64,000 nt of DNA from Sternotherus odoratus (lineage: Eukaryota > Chordata > Testudines > Kinosternidae): positions 5,156,651 through 5,220,650 of the forward strand of contig JAVMKO010000003.1 in assembly GCA_032164245.1 (NCBI GenBank), in the 5' to 3' direction. Within the stretch, counting starts at the first letter, position 1; the number at the start of each line of letters is the position of its first letter. Below, piece after piece: positions 22,917 through 34,280 of this stretch. The translations under genes were made by a program, and so were the position numbers. Under the pieces are notes generated by a model. The model searched no databases, had not been told where the DNA came from, and saw only the letters and a list, made by a program, of their open reading frames with translations.

Positions 22917-22928
22917 TGCACTCTAATT

Positions 22929-23748
22929 GTTTCCGCTGTTGCACTTAGGCACTTCTCACTTGTGTCTAAGGTCTCTTGGCTCTATATTTTCAATTAGTGG
23001 CAGTGAGCAACAGGATCGAGACCCTGGGTGGTGGTGTTTGGAAAGGGAAGCTGTATTTAGAATTGAAATCTAGTTGGAGATGATGGGTAGCTGAAAGCTT
23101 TTCACTAAAGGCTCAAACTTTTACGTTCTTCAGGCACAGTCGCAAACTCTTTAGCCCGCCTCTAGATATTAATAGTATTTTAACTGATTGATCTTGATTT
23201 GGAAAGTCCTATTTTTAATCATGTTGTCTAACTCTTCCTTCCCTATGATCTAGTAAAGATTTTTGTGCTGGATGATAACTATTTTTAATTGGTTAGCATG
23301 AGCTTGCATTTCATATAGCAACTTTTAGGCAAATGAGCCCCAAAAGAGTTTCTAAAATTAATTATTATGCAAAGCGTGCTTCTACTCCGACTTCCCAATA
23401 CAATCCTGTTGATTCAGAGTAGGAAACACAAGATATATGTCAAAAACAGAATCATAATTCTATCTTGATATATGTGATATGATATTTGTGATAAATAATA
23501 CACACATGGACACAGAGAAATCCTTTTGGTTACCACTGGAAGGGCCCATCTTTGGTGTAAAAAGTGGGAACTATTGGACAAATTCAATAGATAATGCACG
23601 TTATATAGACAGAAGCAAAGTGACTTCCTCTACTAAAACTGATTTGAAGCAAGGGTGGGTGGATGGTTACTATGTTAAGGCTTTATTGTGTGTGTATTTT
23701 TGTTTGACAGTGCCTTGTGGAGGGAGAGATTTGTATCCTGCATCGTAC
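22929..23748. other. No gene recognised
   Basis: AT-rich unique DNA with no exon-like structure. No repeat assigned. Confidence 0.45.
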
Positions 23749-23756
23749 TTATATAC

Positions 23757-24331
23757 CAGGAGTGGGCAGACAATGGTCTGGGGGCCGCATCCGGCCTTTA
23801 GGTGTTTTAATCCGGCCCTTGAGCTCCTGCCAGGGAGCGTGGTCAGGGGCATGCTCTCTGTGGCTCCCGGAAGCAGTGGCATGTCCTCCCTCCAGCTCCT
23901 ATGCGTAGGGGCAGCCAGGGGGCTCTGCACACTGCCTCCACCCCAAATGCCACCCCCGCAGATCCCATTGATCAGCAAATGGAGCCAATGGGAGCTGCAA
24001 GGGCAGCATCTGTGGATGGGGTAGTACACAGAGCTGCCTGGCCATGTCCCTGCATAGGAGCCAGACGGGGGGACATGCCACTGTTTCCGGGAACTGCTTG
24101 AGGGAAGCTCCCTCTTGAGCCTGTACTCCGACCTGCTCCCACACCGCAACCCCTTGCTCTAGCCCTGATCCCCCTCCCACCCTCCAAACCCTTTGGCCTC
24201 CTCCCCTGAACCCAAAGCCTGCATCCCCAGCTCCCACCTGCACCTTACCCAATTTCATGAGCATTCATGGCCCACCATACAATTTCCATACCCAGATGTG
24301 ACCCTCAGGCCAAAAGGTTTGCCCACCCCTT
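23757..24331. mobile_element. hAT MITE, CAGGAGTGGGCA ends
   Basis: The left end is caggagtgggcagac; the right end is ggtttgcccacccctt, with its last base mutated. Duplication ttatatac / ttatatat (7 of 8). The interior is Pro-rich in several frames on both strands (frames of 121 to 181 codons), which are GC artefacts rather than genes. Confidence 0.85.
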
Positions 24332-24339
24332 TTATATAT

Positions 24340-25725
24340 CATCATGTCCCCCATTTTCTTTATTTTAGAGATCTAGGAAATCTGTGGTGGAGCAGGGAAT
24401 TGAACGTGCAGCTCCCAGGTTAGTTCCCTAAGCACGGGACCATCCTTCCTCTATAAATAATTATAACGTGGCTTTCATCATTCATGAATTGATAGTTGAA
24501 AAATTACCTTTATCTTAACATCGGAAAGAGTTGACATGCTCCAGTCCTCCCATTTAAGTCAGTCCCAGCACTGCTGTTAGTCTGAATGGGAGCAAGAAGG
24601 AGCGTTTAGGTATGTGGCGGTGTTTCTAAAGGCAGTTTTCTTTCTGCGACAGAGTGGTAATTTAGCAGGGCTGTGGAGCTCAATCCAGCTGACTTTTCAC
24701 AAAGAATGGATAAAAGTGGTTTGTCATTCTACACAATTATGAAGGGTACCAAAGAGCAGGACACTCATTCTGTTCCGCAGTCACATGCTTCTGTATAAAA
24801 CCGAGGTTTGTGCTCCTGTGACTAGACACTCGTAGTTCCCGTTAGTGTGAACTGGAGTTAGCACAGAAAGGAGAAAATGCCCATTTTGAAGACAGTTCTG
24901 CTATTCGCCAATAAAATGTCTCAAAAGTATCTGGTATTGGTGCAAATCTTCTGAGGCTTGTCCACTTGTTTTATTGCAAGACTGTTTTCTGAGACCCTTT
25001 CTTATGACTTGAGCACGTCTGTTATGAGCTCTGAAATTAGTGATCTCCATTATTTCCCATAAATGGAAAGGAATGTCTTCATTCCAACCCAAGTTTAATT
25101 GCAGACTAGATCTGTTTTGAGAACTGCGTGGAATACATTTCTTAATTTAGGTGGTAAATTCAGACATCCCTTTATACACATCGGGGGAGGGGGGCAGGGA
25201 GGAAGTTTGGGAGTTCAGTTAATTTCAAATAAATGTTATTTTCCATGCTTGCTATTTATCTATTCCATGTCTTCCAGGTACTCAGATTTCAATTATTTGG
25301 CTAGTAATGTGAGCTTTGGAGTTCTGATTCTGCTCACTAGTTGCAACAAACATTAGAAAAAGAAATCAAGGTGTATTATTTTTACTTTCAGATTTTGCTT
25401 TCTGTTCGTTGTTTGCAATGGGTCATTGCAATCCTGGAGTGGAAATCCGCTTACTTACCATTCTTTGCTTGGCTTTCCATCCCGAGCTCAGCTCCTAATA
25501 TTCTTCACAAAGAATAGAATTGAAGCATTGAAAAAGCATATGCGGGCCATTCCTTTGCTAACACGATGTATTGTATTATAGCTCTTCTGTTAGCAAAACT
25601 TATAGCTACATTTAAACTGGGACTTTGATAGACTCATAACTCTCTTCTGGGGGCTGAAACTTTTCATGCGTGGTCTCATTTCATAGAGGAATTTTCAGCA
25701 ATAATAAATAGGTATATCTCCATAT
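24340..25725. other. No gene recognised
   Basis: Positions 24,355-24,450 look like one half of an old MIR in complement (gggaattgaacgtgcagctc). The rest is AT-rich unique sequence. Confidence 0.4.
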
Positions 25726-25745
25726 ATTATTATTATTATTATTAT
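25726..25745. repeat. (ATT)n microsatellite
   Basis: Pure ATT repeats abut a SINE/CR1-type tail in complement. They probably grew from the element's tail. Confidence 0.9.
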
Positions 25746-25884
25746 CTCATAGAACTGGAAAGACCTTGAAAGGTCATCGAGTCCAGTCCCCTGCCTACAC
25801 TAGCAGGACCAAGTACTTCCCCTGACAGATTTTTCCCCCCCCCTGATCCCTAAATGGCCCCCTCAAGGATTGAACTCACAACCT
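25746..25884 (-). mobile_element. tRNA/CR1 composite SINE, antisense
   Basis: Complement of the same SINE as at 39,880: 'aaggtcatcgagtccagtcc' at the CR1-like end and 'ctcaaggattgaactcacaa' (B box in complement) at the head side. The first part of the tRNA-like head is missing. Confidence 0.75.
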
Positions 25885-26955
25885 TTCTTGAACAAAAGAA
25901 AGTTTGAGGGAAAATTCTCATCTTGTATTTTGGAGTGATTTAAAAAATATCTCTTTCCCCTTGCCCTCACTCAAAAATATGATGTATGTGAACAGACTGC
26001 AGTACGCAGGGTTGCAGCCGGGCTGGCTGGATCCTCAGGCGACTGTTGGGGTGATGTGGACGAGGGAGGTTAAACATGCTCAGCACAGAGGGAGGTTAAA
26101 CATGCTCAGCACATTATAACAAAATTGCATTGTCTCTGTTGTTACCGTCTCAGTCTGTTTCTGTATCAGATGTGCCTGCAGCGAGCTCACTAGTTGCACT
26201 GCCAGTGTGAACCCCGCCATGCTTCTACTGCAGTAAGCAGCGGTTTCTCCTTTGCCCTCTCTGAAAACTGCTCCTTACAGGCCGTTGTGTATTCTTTTCC
26301 CTCTCCTCCCTCTCCAAAATTTGGCTTGCTGGGTTTTGTCTTTTTGCACCAGGCTTTTTGAGTGGAATTGGAGCTTTTATTTAGCAACCACAGTCTCTCC
26401 AAGTGCTTCCTCATTGGCCGTTGCTTGTAGGAGCACTTTAGAGGGATGCTTATTGCTGGTCCCAAGCCCCACGTGCAGCATTGACCTAGTAACCCCTCCC
26501 CCTCTTGTCAGCATCTGGGGAATTTTCCAAGTAGGATGACTGGGCCTTAGCAGTCTTTGCCAGCCAGTCTGCTTGCCTGCTATTTCTGGAGCCAGTCATT
26601 AGTTAGGCCTTCCAGGACAACTTCTCCGACAAACAAAAGGGGCAGAAGTGTTCACAGCACCCCGGGACTCCTCAGACGACCTGAGTGTCCAAGTGGGGGC
26701 TCTCCCATCGGCTGCAGATGGTCAGAAACCCAGCTTCTGCCTGCAGATCCCCTAGAATACCACCAGAGAAAGCAACAAAAGCGCCCTGGCTGCTTTCTTG
26801 AACCACCAGCGCAGAATGAAAGAAGGAGCTCTGAAAACAGGATTCGGTCATGTCTAGAGAAACAAGGGAACACAGTCAGAGCTGCACATCTTCAAGGGAA
26901 GACTAACTGGCCAAGCACTAGTAGCAGAATCAGAACTCAGAAAATATTTTAGGGT
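25885..26955. other. No gene recognised
   Basis: Contains a 25-base direct duplication near 26,065-26,110 (ggaggttaaacatgctcagcac occurs twice in tandem). No exon-like structure otherwise. Confidence 0.45.
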
Positions 26956-27321
26956 ACTTTCTGGTCTGCAAGGGTACTCCAGGGGTCCCTGGACCCCGCT
27001 GATCAACTCCTCCTCCTCCCCAGCACCTCCTGGGGGGTCAGGGCGCACTCGGGGAAGGGAGTTGGAATCGTGGGGGCCATTGGCCCTGCTGATAAACTCC
27101 TTCCCCTCTCTTCTAGTGCTTCCTGCACACCGCGCAGCTGTTCCCCAGCATGCAGAAGGGAGGGGGAGGAAGTGTGCTGGAGGTGTGTTGAAAGAGGCAG
27201 GGATGGAGAGGGGGCAGAAAGAGGAGGGATGGGGCCTTGGGTTGAGTGCAGGGGAAGGGATCTGTGAAAAAATGTAAATCAAAATACAGGTCCTTGGATC
27301 ACTAAAGTTTGAGAACTGCTG
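26956..27321. mobile_element. Probable truncated hAT element
   Basis: The right end ggatcactaaagtttgagaactgctg has the hAT-type terminus. The interior is C- and G-rich, like the other hAT MITEs. A matching left end was not found, so the left limit is approximate. Confidence 0.4.
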
Positions 27322-27711
27322 TTTGAGGATCATGTTTCAGATGGCTCTTTTCTCAAGTTAACATTCACAACCAAGCCTAATTGGACAGACTCAGGTTTTT
27401 GCTCTCTGCACTGGTTTAGATTTGCAGATTCTAGGCTAGAGAACTTCCCCCAAATAATTCTTTTTGAATCCACAAGTGTGGAACGTGGCTGCCTTCTTGT
27501 TACCCTGCATGATCTTTCAGGAGTGCGCCTTTACTTCATTCCCTTCAATAAGAAAAGTGGGCGGAAAATTCAGCGTGGACCAACCATCAGTCATTCTGAA
27601 GACACTCCACTGCAGAGACTCTAGATCCCCCAGTCAAAGTAGACGTTGCTATGCAGTTTAGTCCATGAGTAATCCTGGGTATAATAGTACTCTTTCACCA
27701 AGGCTTTCTAA

Positions 27712-28394
27712 GGGTATGGTTAGACTAGAGATTATAGCGCGTTTCTGTATAGCGCTTCCCAATTTAGCGCAATAGGTATCACGCTAGAGCCTGTGCACAT
27801 TTAAACCGTGTAGCGCTAAAGAATGGATACATTTGCAGCGTTTCTGGCGGCAGTGACAGTAGCGCGATAGGGCAGGTATCCCAGCATTCAGCTGGGTGCA
27901 ACGTGCTTTGCAAAGGAGGGGAGTGAGGGGGAACTGGGAACGTGTTCGCAGGGAGACAAGATCAGGCTGTCAGTGACTTTTCCTTAGCGAAAACTGACAG
28001 GCTCTGTATTTAAGAGACACAGCTCCGTCCGCAAGCATTTTCAGTGGTTATTTGCTGTGAGTTGTTAGAGAGAAACTGCAAAGGTACTTCCGCATTTTCC
28101 CTCCCGTTTTCAAAACAACACTTACACGTAATTTGCCTTAAATGGCTTGTTGATTGCTTTACATGGCTCAGAGGGGTGCCAGAGATCCCTTATCGCGTAA
28201 TGAGTGAATACACTGGCCCTAACACGCTACAGGGAATACGCAAAAAGCCTTCTGACTCTCGGAGAGGTGGTTTTATAGTTGCGCTTTAAACGGTGACTTA
28301 CTGCGCAAAATGTGACTTGCAAGTGTGTAGGGTTAGATAATTATAGCGCTCCTGGAGAGTTTTAGCGCTACAAAGCGCCAGTCTAACCATACCC
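27712..28394. mobile_element. Harbinger-like DNA transposon, 683 bp
   Basis: A 15-bp perfect terminal inverted repeat GGGTATGGTTAGACT is flanked by TAA (27,709-27,711) and TGA (28,395-28,397), compatible with a 3-bp TWA duplication with one mutation. Subterminal TAGCGC words are repeated at both ends (at least five in the first 150 bases, three in the last 60), as expected of transposase-binding repeats. No transposase frame is present, so the element is non-autonomous. Confidence 0.8.
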
Positions 28395-28403
28395 TGAGAG
28401 TTG

Positions 28404-28460
28404 ATGCCCTCACACACACCCCACAGCCTGGGGGTGAAGTGGGGGTGTGTGTGAGGGCAT
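28404..28460. repeat. Near-perfect hairpin, 21-bp stem
   Basis: Left arm 28,404-28,424 (atgccctcacacac...) and right arm 28,439-28,460 (...gtgtgagggcat) pair fully apart from one extra G. The loop is 14 bases. It lies 9 bases past the end of the Harbinger-like element. Confidence 0.85.
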
Positions 28461-29138
28461 TCTTTTATGTAATTAGGACAAATCTCAGTACATGTTTTGC
28501 TCCCAGTTACATTCAGTGAAACATCTTTTTTTTTTTTAAGGACTGTCAATCACTGGTAACTCATGTGATTAACTAAAAAAAATTAAGCATGATTAATCGC
28601 TCTTATAACAACTGAATACCAATTGAAATTTATTAAATGTTTTGAATGTCTTTCTACATTTTCAATATTGTTTTCATTTACACCACAGAATACGAAGTGC
28701 ACAGTGCTCACTTTATATTATTCATTTTTATTACAACTATATGCACTGTAAAATGATGAACAAAATAATTCACCTCTTAAATCTCTTTTTTGTGAAAGTG
28801 CAACTTGCAAATGCAGATTTATTTATTTTTTGGTTACGTACGTGCACTCAAAAACAAAGCAGTGTAAAACTTTAGTGCCTCTGTCCACTCAGTCCTCCTA
28901 TTTATTCTGCCAGTCGCTAACACAAACAAATTTGTTTACATTGATGGGAGCTACTACTGCCTGCTTCTTATTACAATGTCACCTGCAAGTGAGACCAGGC
29001 ATCGGATGGCACTTTTGTAGCTGGCGTTGCAAGATATTTACATGCCAAATATGCTAAACATTTGTATGCCCTTCATGCTTGGGCCACCATTCCAGAGGAC
29101 ATGCTTCCATGCTGATGATGCTCATTTAAAAAAAAAAA

Positions 29139-29483
29139 GTGTCAAATAAGTTTGTGACACTACTTCTTGGGGGAGAATTGTACGTCTCCTGCTCTTTTTT
29201 TAACTGCATTCTGCATATATTTCATGTTTTAGCAGTTTCAGATGATGACCCAGTACATGTTGTTCATTTTAATAACACTTTCACAGCAGATTTGACAAAA
29301 CAGAAAGAGGGTACCGATGTAAGATTCCGAAAGATAGCTGCAGCACTTGACCAAAGGTTTAAGAATCTGAAGTGCCTTCCAAAATCTGAGAGGGACGAGG
29401 CATGGAGCATGCTTTTAGAAGTCTTACAAGAGCAACACTCTGATGAAGAAACTAAAGAACTTGAACCACCAACAAAAAGGTAA
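29139..29483 (+). pseudogene. hAT transposase fragment (Ac/ZBED1-like), copy B
   Basis: A 114-codon frame whose C-terminal half reads like the segment before the dimerisation domain of Ac-type hAT transposases: RKIAAALDQRFKNLKCL, then an acidic stretch (EEVLQEQHSDEET-like) and a basic end. In the family this enzyme cuts and rejoins the element's DNA in the nucleus. Here the N-terminal BED zinc finger and the catalytic region are missing, and a stop at 29,481 breaks the frame before the hATC domain, which continues in another frame at 29,588. It is a dead remnant. The first 35 residues, around 29,139-29,245, match copy C but no known domain. Confidence 0.75.
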
Positions 29484-29587
29484 ATCAACCTTCTGCTGGT
29501 GGCATCTGACTCAGATGATGAAAATGAACATGCATCAGTCTGCTCTGCTTTGGATTGTAATCAAGCAGAACCCATCATTGGCATGGA

Positions 29588-29779
29588 CATCCTCTGGAAT
29601 GGTGGTTGAAGCATAAAGGGACATATAAATCTTTAGTGCATCTGACATGTAAATATCTTGTAGCTGGCATTGCAACAGTGCCATGTGAACTCCTGTTCTC
29701 ACTTTCAGGTGACATTGTAAACAAGAATCAAGCAGCAGTATCTCCTGCAAGTTGCAACCAACCTTGTTTGTCCGAGTGA
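29588..29779 (+). pseudogene. hATC dimerisation domain remnant, copy B right arm
   Basis: A 63-codon frame ends at the TGA at 29,777. Recognisable hATC landmarks are PLEWWLKHKG near the start, the CKYL segment, TVPCELLFSLSGDIVNK (the usual S-x-P-x-E-R-x-F-S-x-x-G region) and a decayed SPASCN. In the family this domain mediates transposase dimerisation. A second copy of the same domain lies in the left arm on the minus strand (28,870-29,110), where several stops interrupt it. Confidence 0.8.
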
Positions 29780-29946
29780 TTGGCTGACCAAGAAGTAGGA
29801 CTGAGTGGACTTGAAGGCTCTAAAGCTTTATATTTTTATTTTTAAATGTATTTTTTGTACATAATCCTATATTTTTAAATTCAACTTTCATGGTAGAGAT
29901 TGCGCTACAGTATTTGCATGAAATATTTTTTTTTACAGTTCAAATA

Positions 29947-30387
29947 TCTATATATATAAAAGTCAAATGGTGTATGCGTGTGTGTATGCGTGCGTGTATG
30001 TACGTTCCCTTACTCCTTCCACACCGTTTGAGCTAGAGACTTGAAATTTGGTACAGTTATAGGCTTTAGGGTCCTAATCAGGGTAAGAATCGAAAATTTT
30101 TCAAATCTCACCTCTGACACCCCCTAGGGGTGAAATTCTTTAAAGCCCATTCACATCAGCTGGGCAGCAGGTTAAGACCTGCTGTTCTCTGTGACATAGT
30201 TATGATGTAATAATACCCCCCCTCCAACGGACCCTGCACTCGCTCAGCTCTCTCCCCCCTCCCTCCCACTCCAACGCCCCCCCCACTCGCTCAGCTCTCT
30301 CCCCCCTCCAACGGCCCCCGCACTCGCTCAGCTCTCTCCCTCCTCCCCCCTCCAACGGACCTGAGCAACGCCGGGTATTTGTGCTAG
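29947..30387 (+). mobile_element. Non-autonomous Helitron, 441 bp
   Basis: It begins TCTATATATATAAAAG and ends CTAG after cgccgggtatttgtg, the expected TC...CTRR ends with a GC-rich near-terminal hairpin relic. It sits between A and T as Helitrons do, with no target duplication. Copy C carries the uninterrupted site (caaatatttgtaataaa at 49,243), which matches the flanks here exactly. The body includes ttccacaccgtttgagctag, a phrase typical of vertebrate Helitrons, and a C-rich minisatellite. Confidence 0.88.
30218..30362. repeat. C-rich minisatellite inside Helitron
   Basis: Three imperfect units contain ctccaacg and actcgctcagctctctccc. Frames across it are artefacts. Confidence 0.8.
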
Positions 30388-30515
30388 TTTGTAATAAATA
30401 TAAAGTAAGCACTGTACATGTATTTTGTGTTGTAATTACATTTTCAAATGTATTAATTTGAAATATCCCAAAATATTTAAAATAAATTGTATTCTATTGT
30501 TTAACAGCGAAAAAG

Positions 30516-30927
30516 GAAAAATAAATCTTACAGGTGACTTTCACCTGTGTGTGTGTGTTTTACTTTATTCACACCTCTCCCAGTCTGTCTCATTTGGGAG
30601 GATGTTTGTTCCGCACTTGATACTTCCTAGCAGTAACTGGCCAGTGTAGCAGATCCCTGTGTCTGCAAAAAGTAAAATTTAGTTTCTTTCCTTGTTATTT
30701 TGGTTTTTCATAGTAGGGATTTCACTGCTCTGGGCAGCCCCACCCTGTGCTAATATTTTATATCTGCCAACACAAGTATATTTAACAGGGTTGTGTTTGG
30801 GAGAGGTTTGAGTTTGTGCTTTTTTGTTTTTTGGGCCTGCATGTATGTGTATTTCACTGACCTGTTACCAGCTGTTAATTTGTGGTTTTGGTGATATGTC
30901 CTGGTGCTCATGTAGGCAGTGCAGAGG

Positions 30928-30975
<48 letters not shown>

Positions 30976-32470
30976 TGGCAGTGCATGGGGGGGGGGGGGG
31001 TATTCAGAAACCTTAGTAGCTGCTTCTGATCATTGAGAACAGGCAGGATACCCAACACTAATTGGGGAGAACAGCAGATCATCATTATTATGAAAAACCA
31101 AAATTGCAGTTAAGGGAATTCGTTTTACTTTAAAATTTGTTTTTAAATTTTAATTTGGCCTAAACTTGAGTGTCCCCTTGTGGAGCTGACGCAGAATTTG
31201 GGATAACCCATTTCTTTGTATACTTGTGATGATATTAACTAACTTGGCACTGTGCTGCGAGTCTCGTGGCTCTTATTCCTTTTGACTGTGCTGGCAGAAG
31301 ATGTTAGAGAGACAGTTGAGCTGACACTGCATTCAGTGTGGAGATGCCGCTCTTGAAAACAATCACTTTGGGAGATCTCGCGTCACAGCTATGATACAAC
31401 TATCTCTCCACACCTATCTCCTCTGAGGATGCCTTTGTTTTAAATAACTGGATTGAAGACATTGTTTTAAAAAATGCATGGATGGGACTTGAAGAGCTGT
31501 CCTCTGAGGGTATTAATGGCTAAAAATAGGAGCGGAGGGAATGGTCAGGGTTGCCACTGCTTTCAAGGACCACTTCAGAGATTTGATTGAGTGGGTCAGT
31601 GTCCAGACAACAATGAAAAATAGGTTAGAATAATGGGTCACTTTCCTTTTATGAAGTAGCTAAGACTAATCGGACATCTTTATCCATCACTGTCTGCTGT
31701 GTTCAACTGTCTCCTCTTCGGCTGTGTCTGTGGTAGGCTTTTGTTTCTCAAAATAGCCCCACTTTTTGCTAGCTCCAGTGTGGTAGTGGAAATGTTAGAC
31801 AACGGCACTTGATTTTGTTCTGATCCCTTTGTTGTCTAGATCTGGTCTGAACCGGGTGGTTAAATGATGGTAGCTAGAGTGCCTACCATTGCTTGCGCGG
31901 GGGGAGCTGCACCTCAGCTAGGGACAATGGGACATGCTGAGAAACACTTGTGGTGTAGATACAGCCCTTTAGCTTCATTTTCTTTAGCAATCCTGCAACT
32001 CAGAGTCAACTATTTGAACATTAGTAGTCTCATGTTGCTGGCTGCAATGCTCCCAGGAATGCTAGCAGATAATCATGAAGCTCGACCAGTCTGGAGATTG
32101 AGCTAATGACACCAGTAGGTCTTTCCCCTGTTCCTTCTGTCTAAGGCTATATCCAGCCCTCATTTGGTGACAGATGGTCTCCAATGAAGGAGAAATCCCT
32201 GATTATAATGCAGCCAGAATTTGTGCAAAAACCCCAAAACACTGTTCCCAGCTGTCTCCCAGGATTTTCTAAACCAAATGCTGTCTGGTCAATTTACTTC
32301 CCTGGTGTAATCTACCAGGCCGAAATAAATTCTAGTATGTACTAGAGATTACATATTTTCCAGATATTAACTGAAATAGTCCATGGAATGTGCTGTCATT
32401 GCATAATTCTATCATGTAATGACATTGGCAGTCTAATCCTAGTTGGGAGACAAGTGAAATTAGGACATTG
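30516..32470. other. No gene recognised; one microsatellite
   Basis: Unique DNA apart from the (TG)n(AG)n tract at 30,929-30,973 and the G-run at 30,988-31,000. No exon or repeat family identified. Confidence 0.45.
30929..31000. repeat. (TG)n(AG)n tract and G-run
   Basis: A TG run passes directly into about 14 AG units, then 'aactggcagtgcat' and 13 G residues. AG tracts of this kind can form triplex DNA and the G-run can form quadruplexes. Confidence 0.9.
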
Positions 32471-32480
32471 CCTTAATTCA

Positions 32481-33121
32481 CAGGTGGGCAAACTGTGGCC
32501 CGCGTGCCACATCTGGCCCGCGGGACTCTCCTGCCCGCCCCCTGAACTCCTGGCCCCGGGGGAGGTTATCCCCCACCCTCTCCCTTGATGTTCACCCTCC
32601 CCCGCAGCCTCAGCTCACTGCGCCGTCGGTGCAACGCTCTGAGCGGCGGGGCTGCGGGTTCCCGGGGCAGCCTTGCTGAAGAGCCATGGCCTGTCCTGGT
32701 GCTCTGTGCTGCCCAGTGGTGTGGTTGGCTCCAGCCGGGCGGTGCAGCCATGCTGCCAATCACTGATGCTCCAGGCAGCGTGGTAAGGGGGTGTGGGTGT
32801 GGATGGAGTCAGGGCAGGGAACAGGGGTCCCCTGGGGGGGGGCAGTCAGGAAGGAGGAATGGGCGGCAGCGATTGGGATTGGATTGGGAGCAGAGATCCC
32901 AGGGGTGCCGTCAGGGAACAGGGATTGGGGGGGGGGGTTGGATGGGGCAGGGGTCCTGAGGGGGTGTCTTCAGAGGGCAATAAGCGAGGGGGGAGTTATA
33001 TGGGCGGGGGGGAGCAGGCCAAGCCTGGCTGTTTGGGGAGGCACAGTCTTCCCTAACTGGCCCTCCATACAATTTTGGAAACCCGATGTGGCCCTCAGGC
33101 CAAAAGGTTTGCCTGCCCCTG
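32481..33121. mobile_element. hAT MITE, CAGGTGGGCAAAC ends
   Basis: The left end caggtgggcaaactgtggcc pairs with the complement of ggtttgcctgcccctg. The target duplication is not clear (ttaattca / cattaaca). The GC-rich interior, with runs of G, opens several frames that are artefacts. It is related to the elements at 23,757 and 59,175. Confidence 0.75.
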
Positions 33122-33534
33122 CATTAACATTTGGTGAGGAGAGGAAGAAAGAACTTGGGAACATGCTATTATAGGGGCATTAGATTTAAAAGCGTGTGTG
33201 GAAAGATTAGGGGTGAGTGTTTGTAAATACAATATATTAAAGGTATTTGGGGTTTTCACCATATCATGTGGAATCTTGGGACTACATTGAAAAGATAAAT
33301 TGGAATATTCATTTTTTTTTAAACAGTACTTTTACTAGGAATATAGCTAGTCTTTATAATTGAATATTTCAGGCTTTAACATAAGATAAGCACCAGAGAG
33401 ATTCCTCCTTCCCACCCGTTTGTATTATAGTTGCATGCTGACTGCTAGATGCAGTACACATGCACATCTTAAACTCTTTAAGACAGGGTTTGTCTGTATC
33501 TGAATAGACAAGACAGACAAAGGGTGAGAGAAGG
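33122..33534. other. No gene recognised
   Basis: AT-rich unique sequence between a hAT element and a MIR. Confidence 0.4.
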
Positions 33535-33675
33535 AGGCATTATTCCTGTTTTACAGGTGAGGAACTGAGGTACACCGAGATCAAAATGACTTGCCTGAGG
33601 AATTTATCAGGCAGGAAGTCTGTTGAAGAACCACAAATTAAACCCAGATCTCCTGCTTTAACCACAAGATCATCC
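33535..33675 (-). repeat. MIR SINE fragment
   Basis: Complement MIR: gttttacaggtgaggaactg, then 'tgacttgcctgaggaattta', then aacccagatctcctgc and 'taaccacaagatca' at the A-box side. Confidence 0.75.
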
Positions 33676-33954
33676 TTTTTAGTCCTTTTGCTAAGAAAGC
33701 ATTATCTAAATGGTTATCCAAAAGGAAGCAGTCTGACTAGCTCAAGTTGCTGGCATGTGCTGATAGGGCAAACAGATGTACCATTGGAGCCTTTTTGGCT
33801 CCACTATGTTTTGTAGCTCCATAAACTGACTGGGGCAAAAATGGGAGAGGAGAGTCTAGATCTACATGATGGTGGTTTTTGTTATTTTTGGCAGGGGGTA
33901 ACTTATGCACAGCATCCTGGGATAGCAAGTCTCTGTCATCATCACCACCCCTTG

Positions 33955-34100
33955 CAAACTCTAATCTTCAGAACACTTCTGTGAGATTGGGAAGTATGGC
34001 TCCTATTGAATAGATGGAGAAACGGAGGCACAGGGAGGTGAAGTGATGTTCCCAAGATGTCAGAGGTGAGTCAGTGACGGGACTGGGCCTAGAACTTGTA
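33955..34100 (-). repeat. MIR SINE fragment
   Basis: Complement MIR: 'agatggagaaacggaggcac', then agggaggtgaagtgatg, then gtcagaggtgagtcagtg. A well-preserved core. Confidence 0.8.
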
Positions 34101-34280
34101 ACTTTTTGGAGGTTTATTTTTGAATAGTGCATTCTAGTTTTTCCTTTGAAATATAGTACGTTTTCAGTAGGGGTTGCCTCATTCCACAGGGACTCCACAG
34201 TAAAATTGAGAAGAGGAAAAGTGATGCAACTTCAATGACAATTGTATTTGATCTACTGCATATGTTGGTATTGTATAGCT

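Larger units (their letters stand above)
28538..30515 (+). mobile_element. Foldback hAT family, copy B
   Basis: The left arm (28,538-29,120) and right arm (about 29,580-30,515, excluding a Helitron at 29,947-30,387) are long inverted repeats. For example 'ccaccattccagaggac' on the left pairs with 'gtcctctggaatggtgg'-type sequence on the right. The centre (29,139-29,545) holds a transposase coding segment in + orientation. The right arm continues into the transposase hATC domain (29,588-29,776). The left arm holds a second hATC copy on the minus strand. The family name hAT rests on these coding matches; terminal duplications were not resolved. Confidence 0.8.

Noticed and set aside
23479..24264. 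Overlapping frames of 121-181 codons on both strands
   Set aside because: They cross hAT element boundaries and show no domain.
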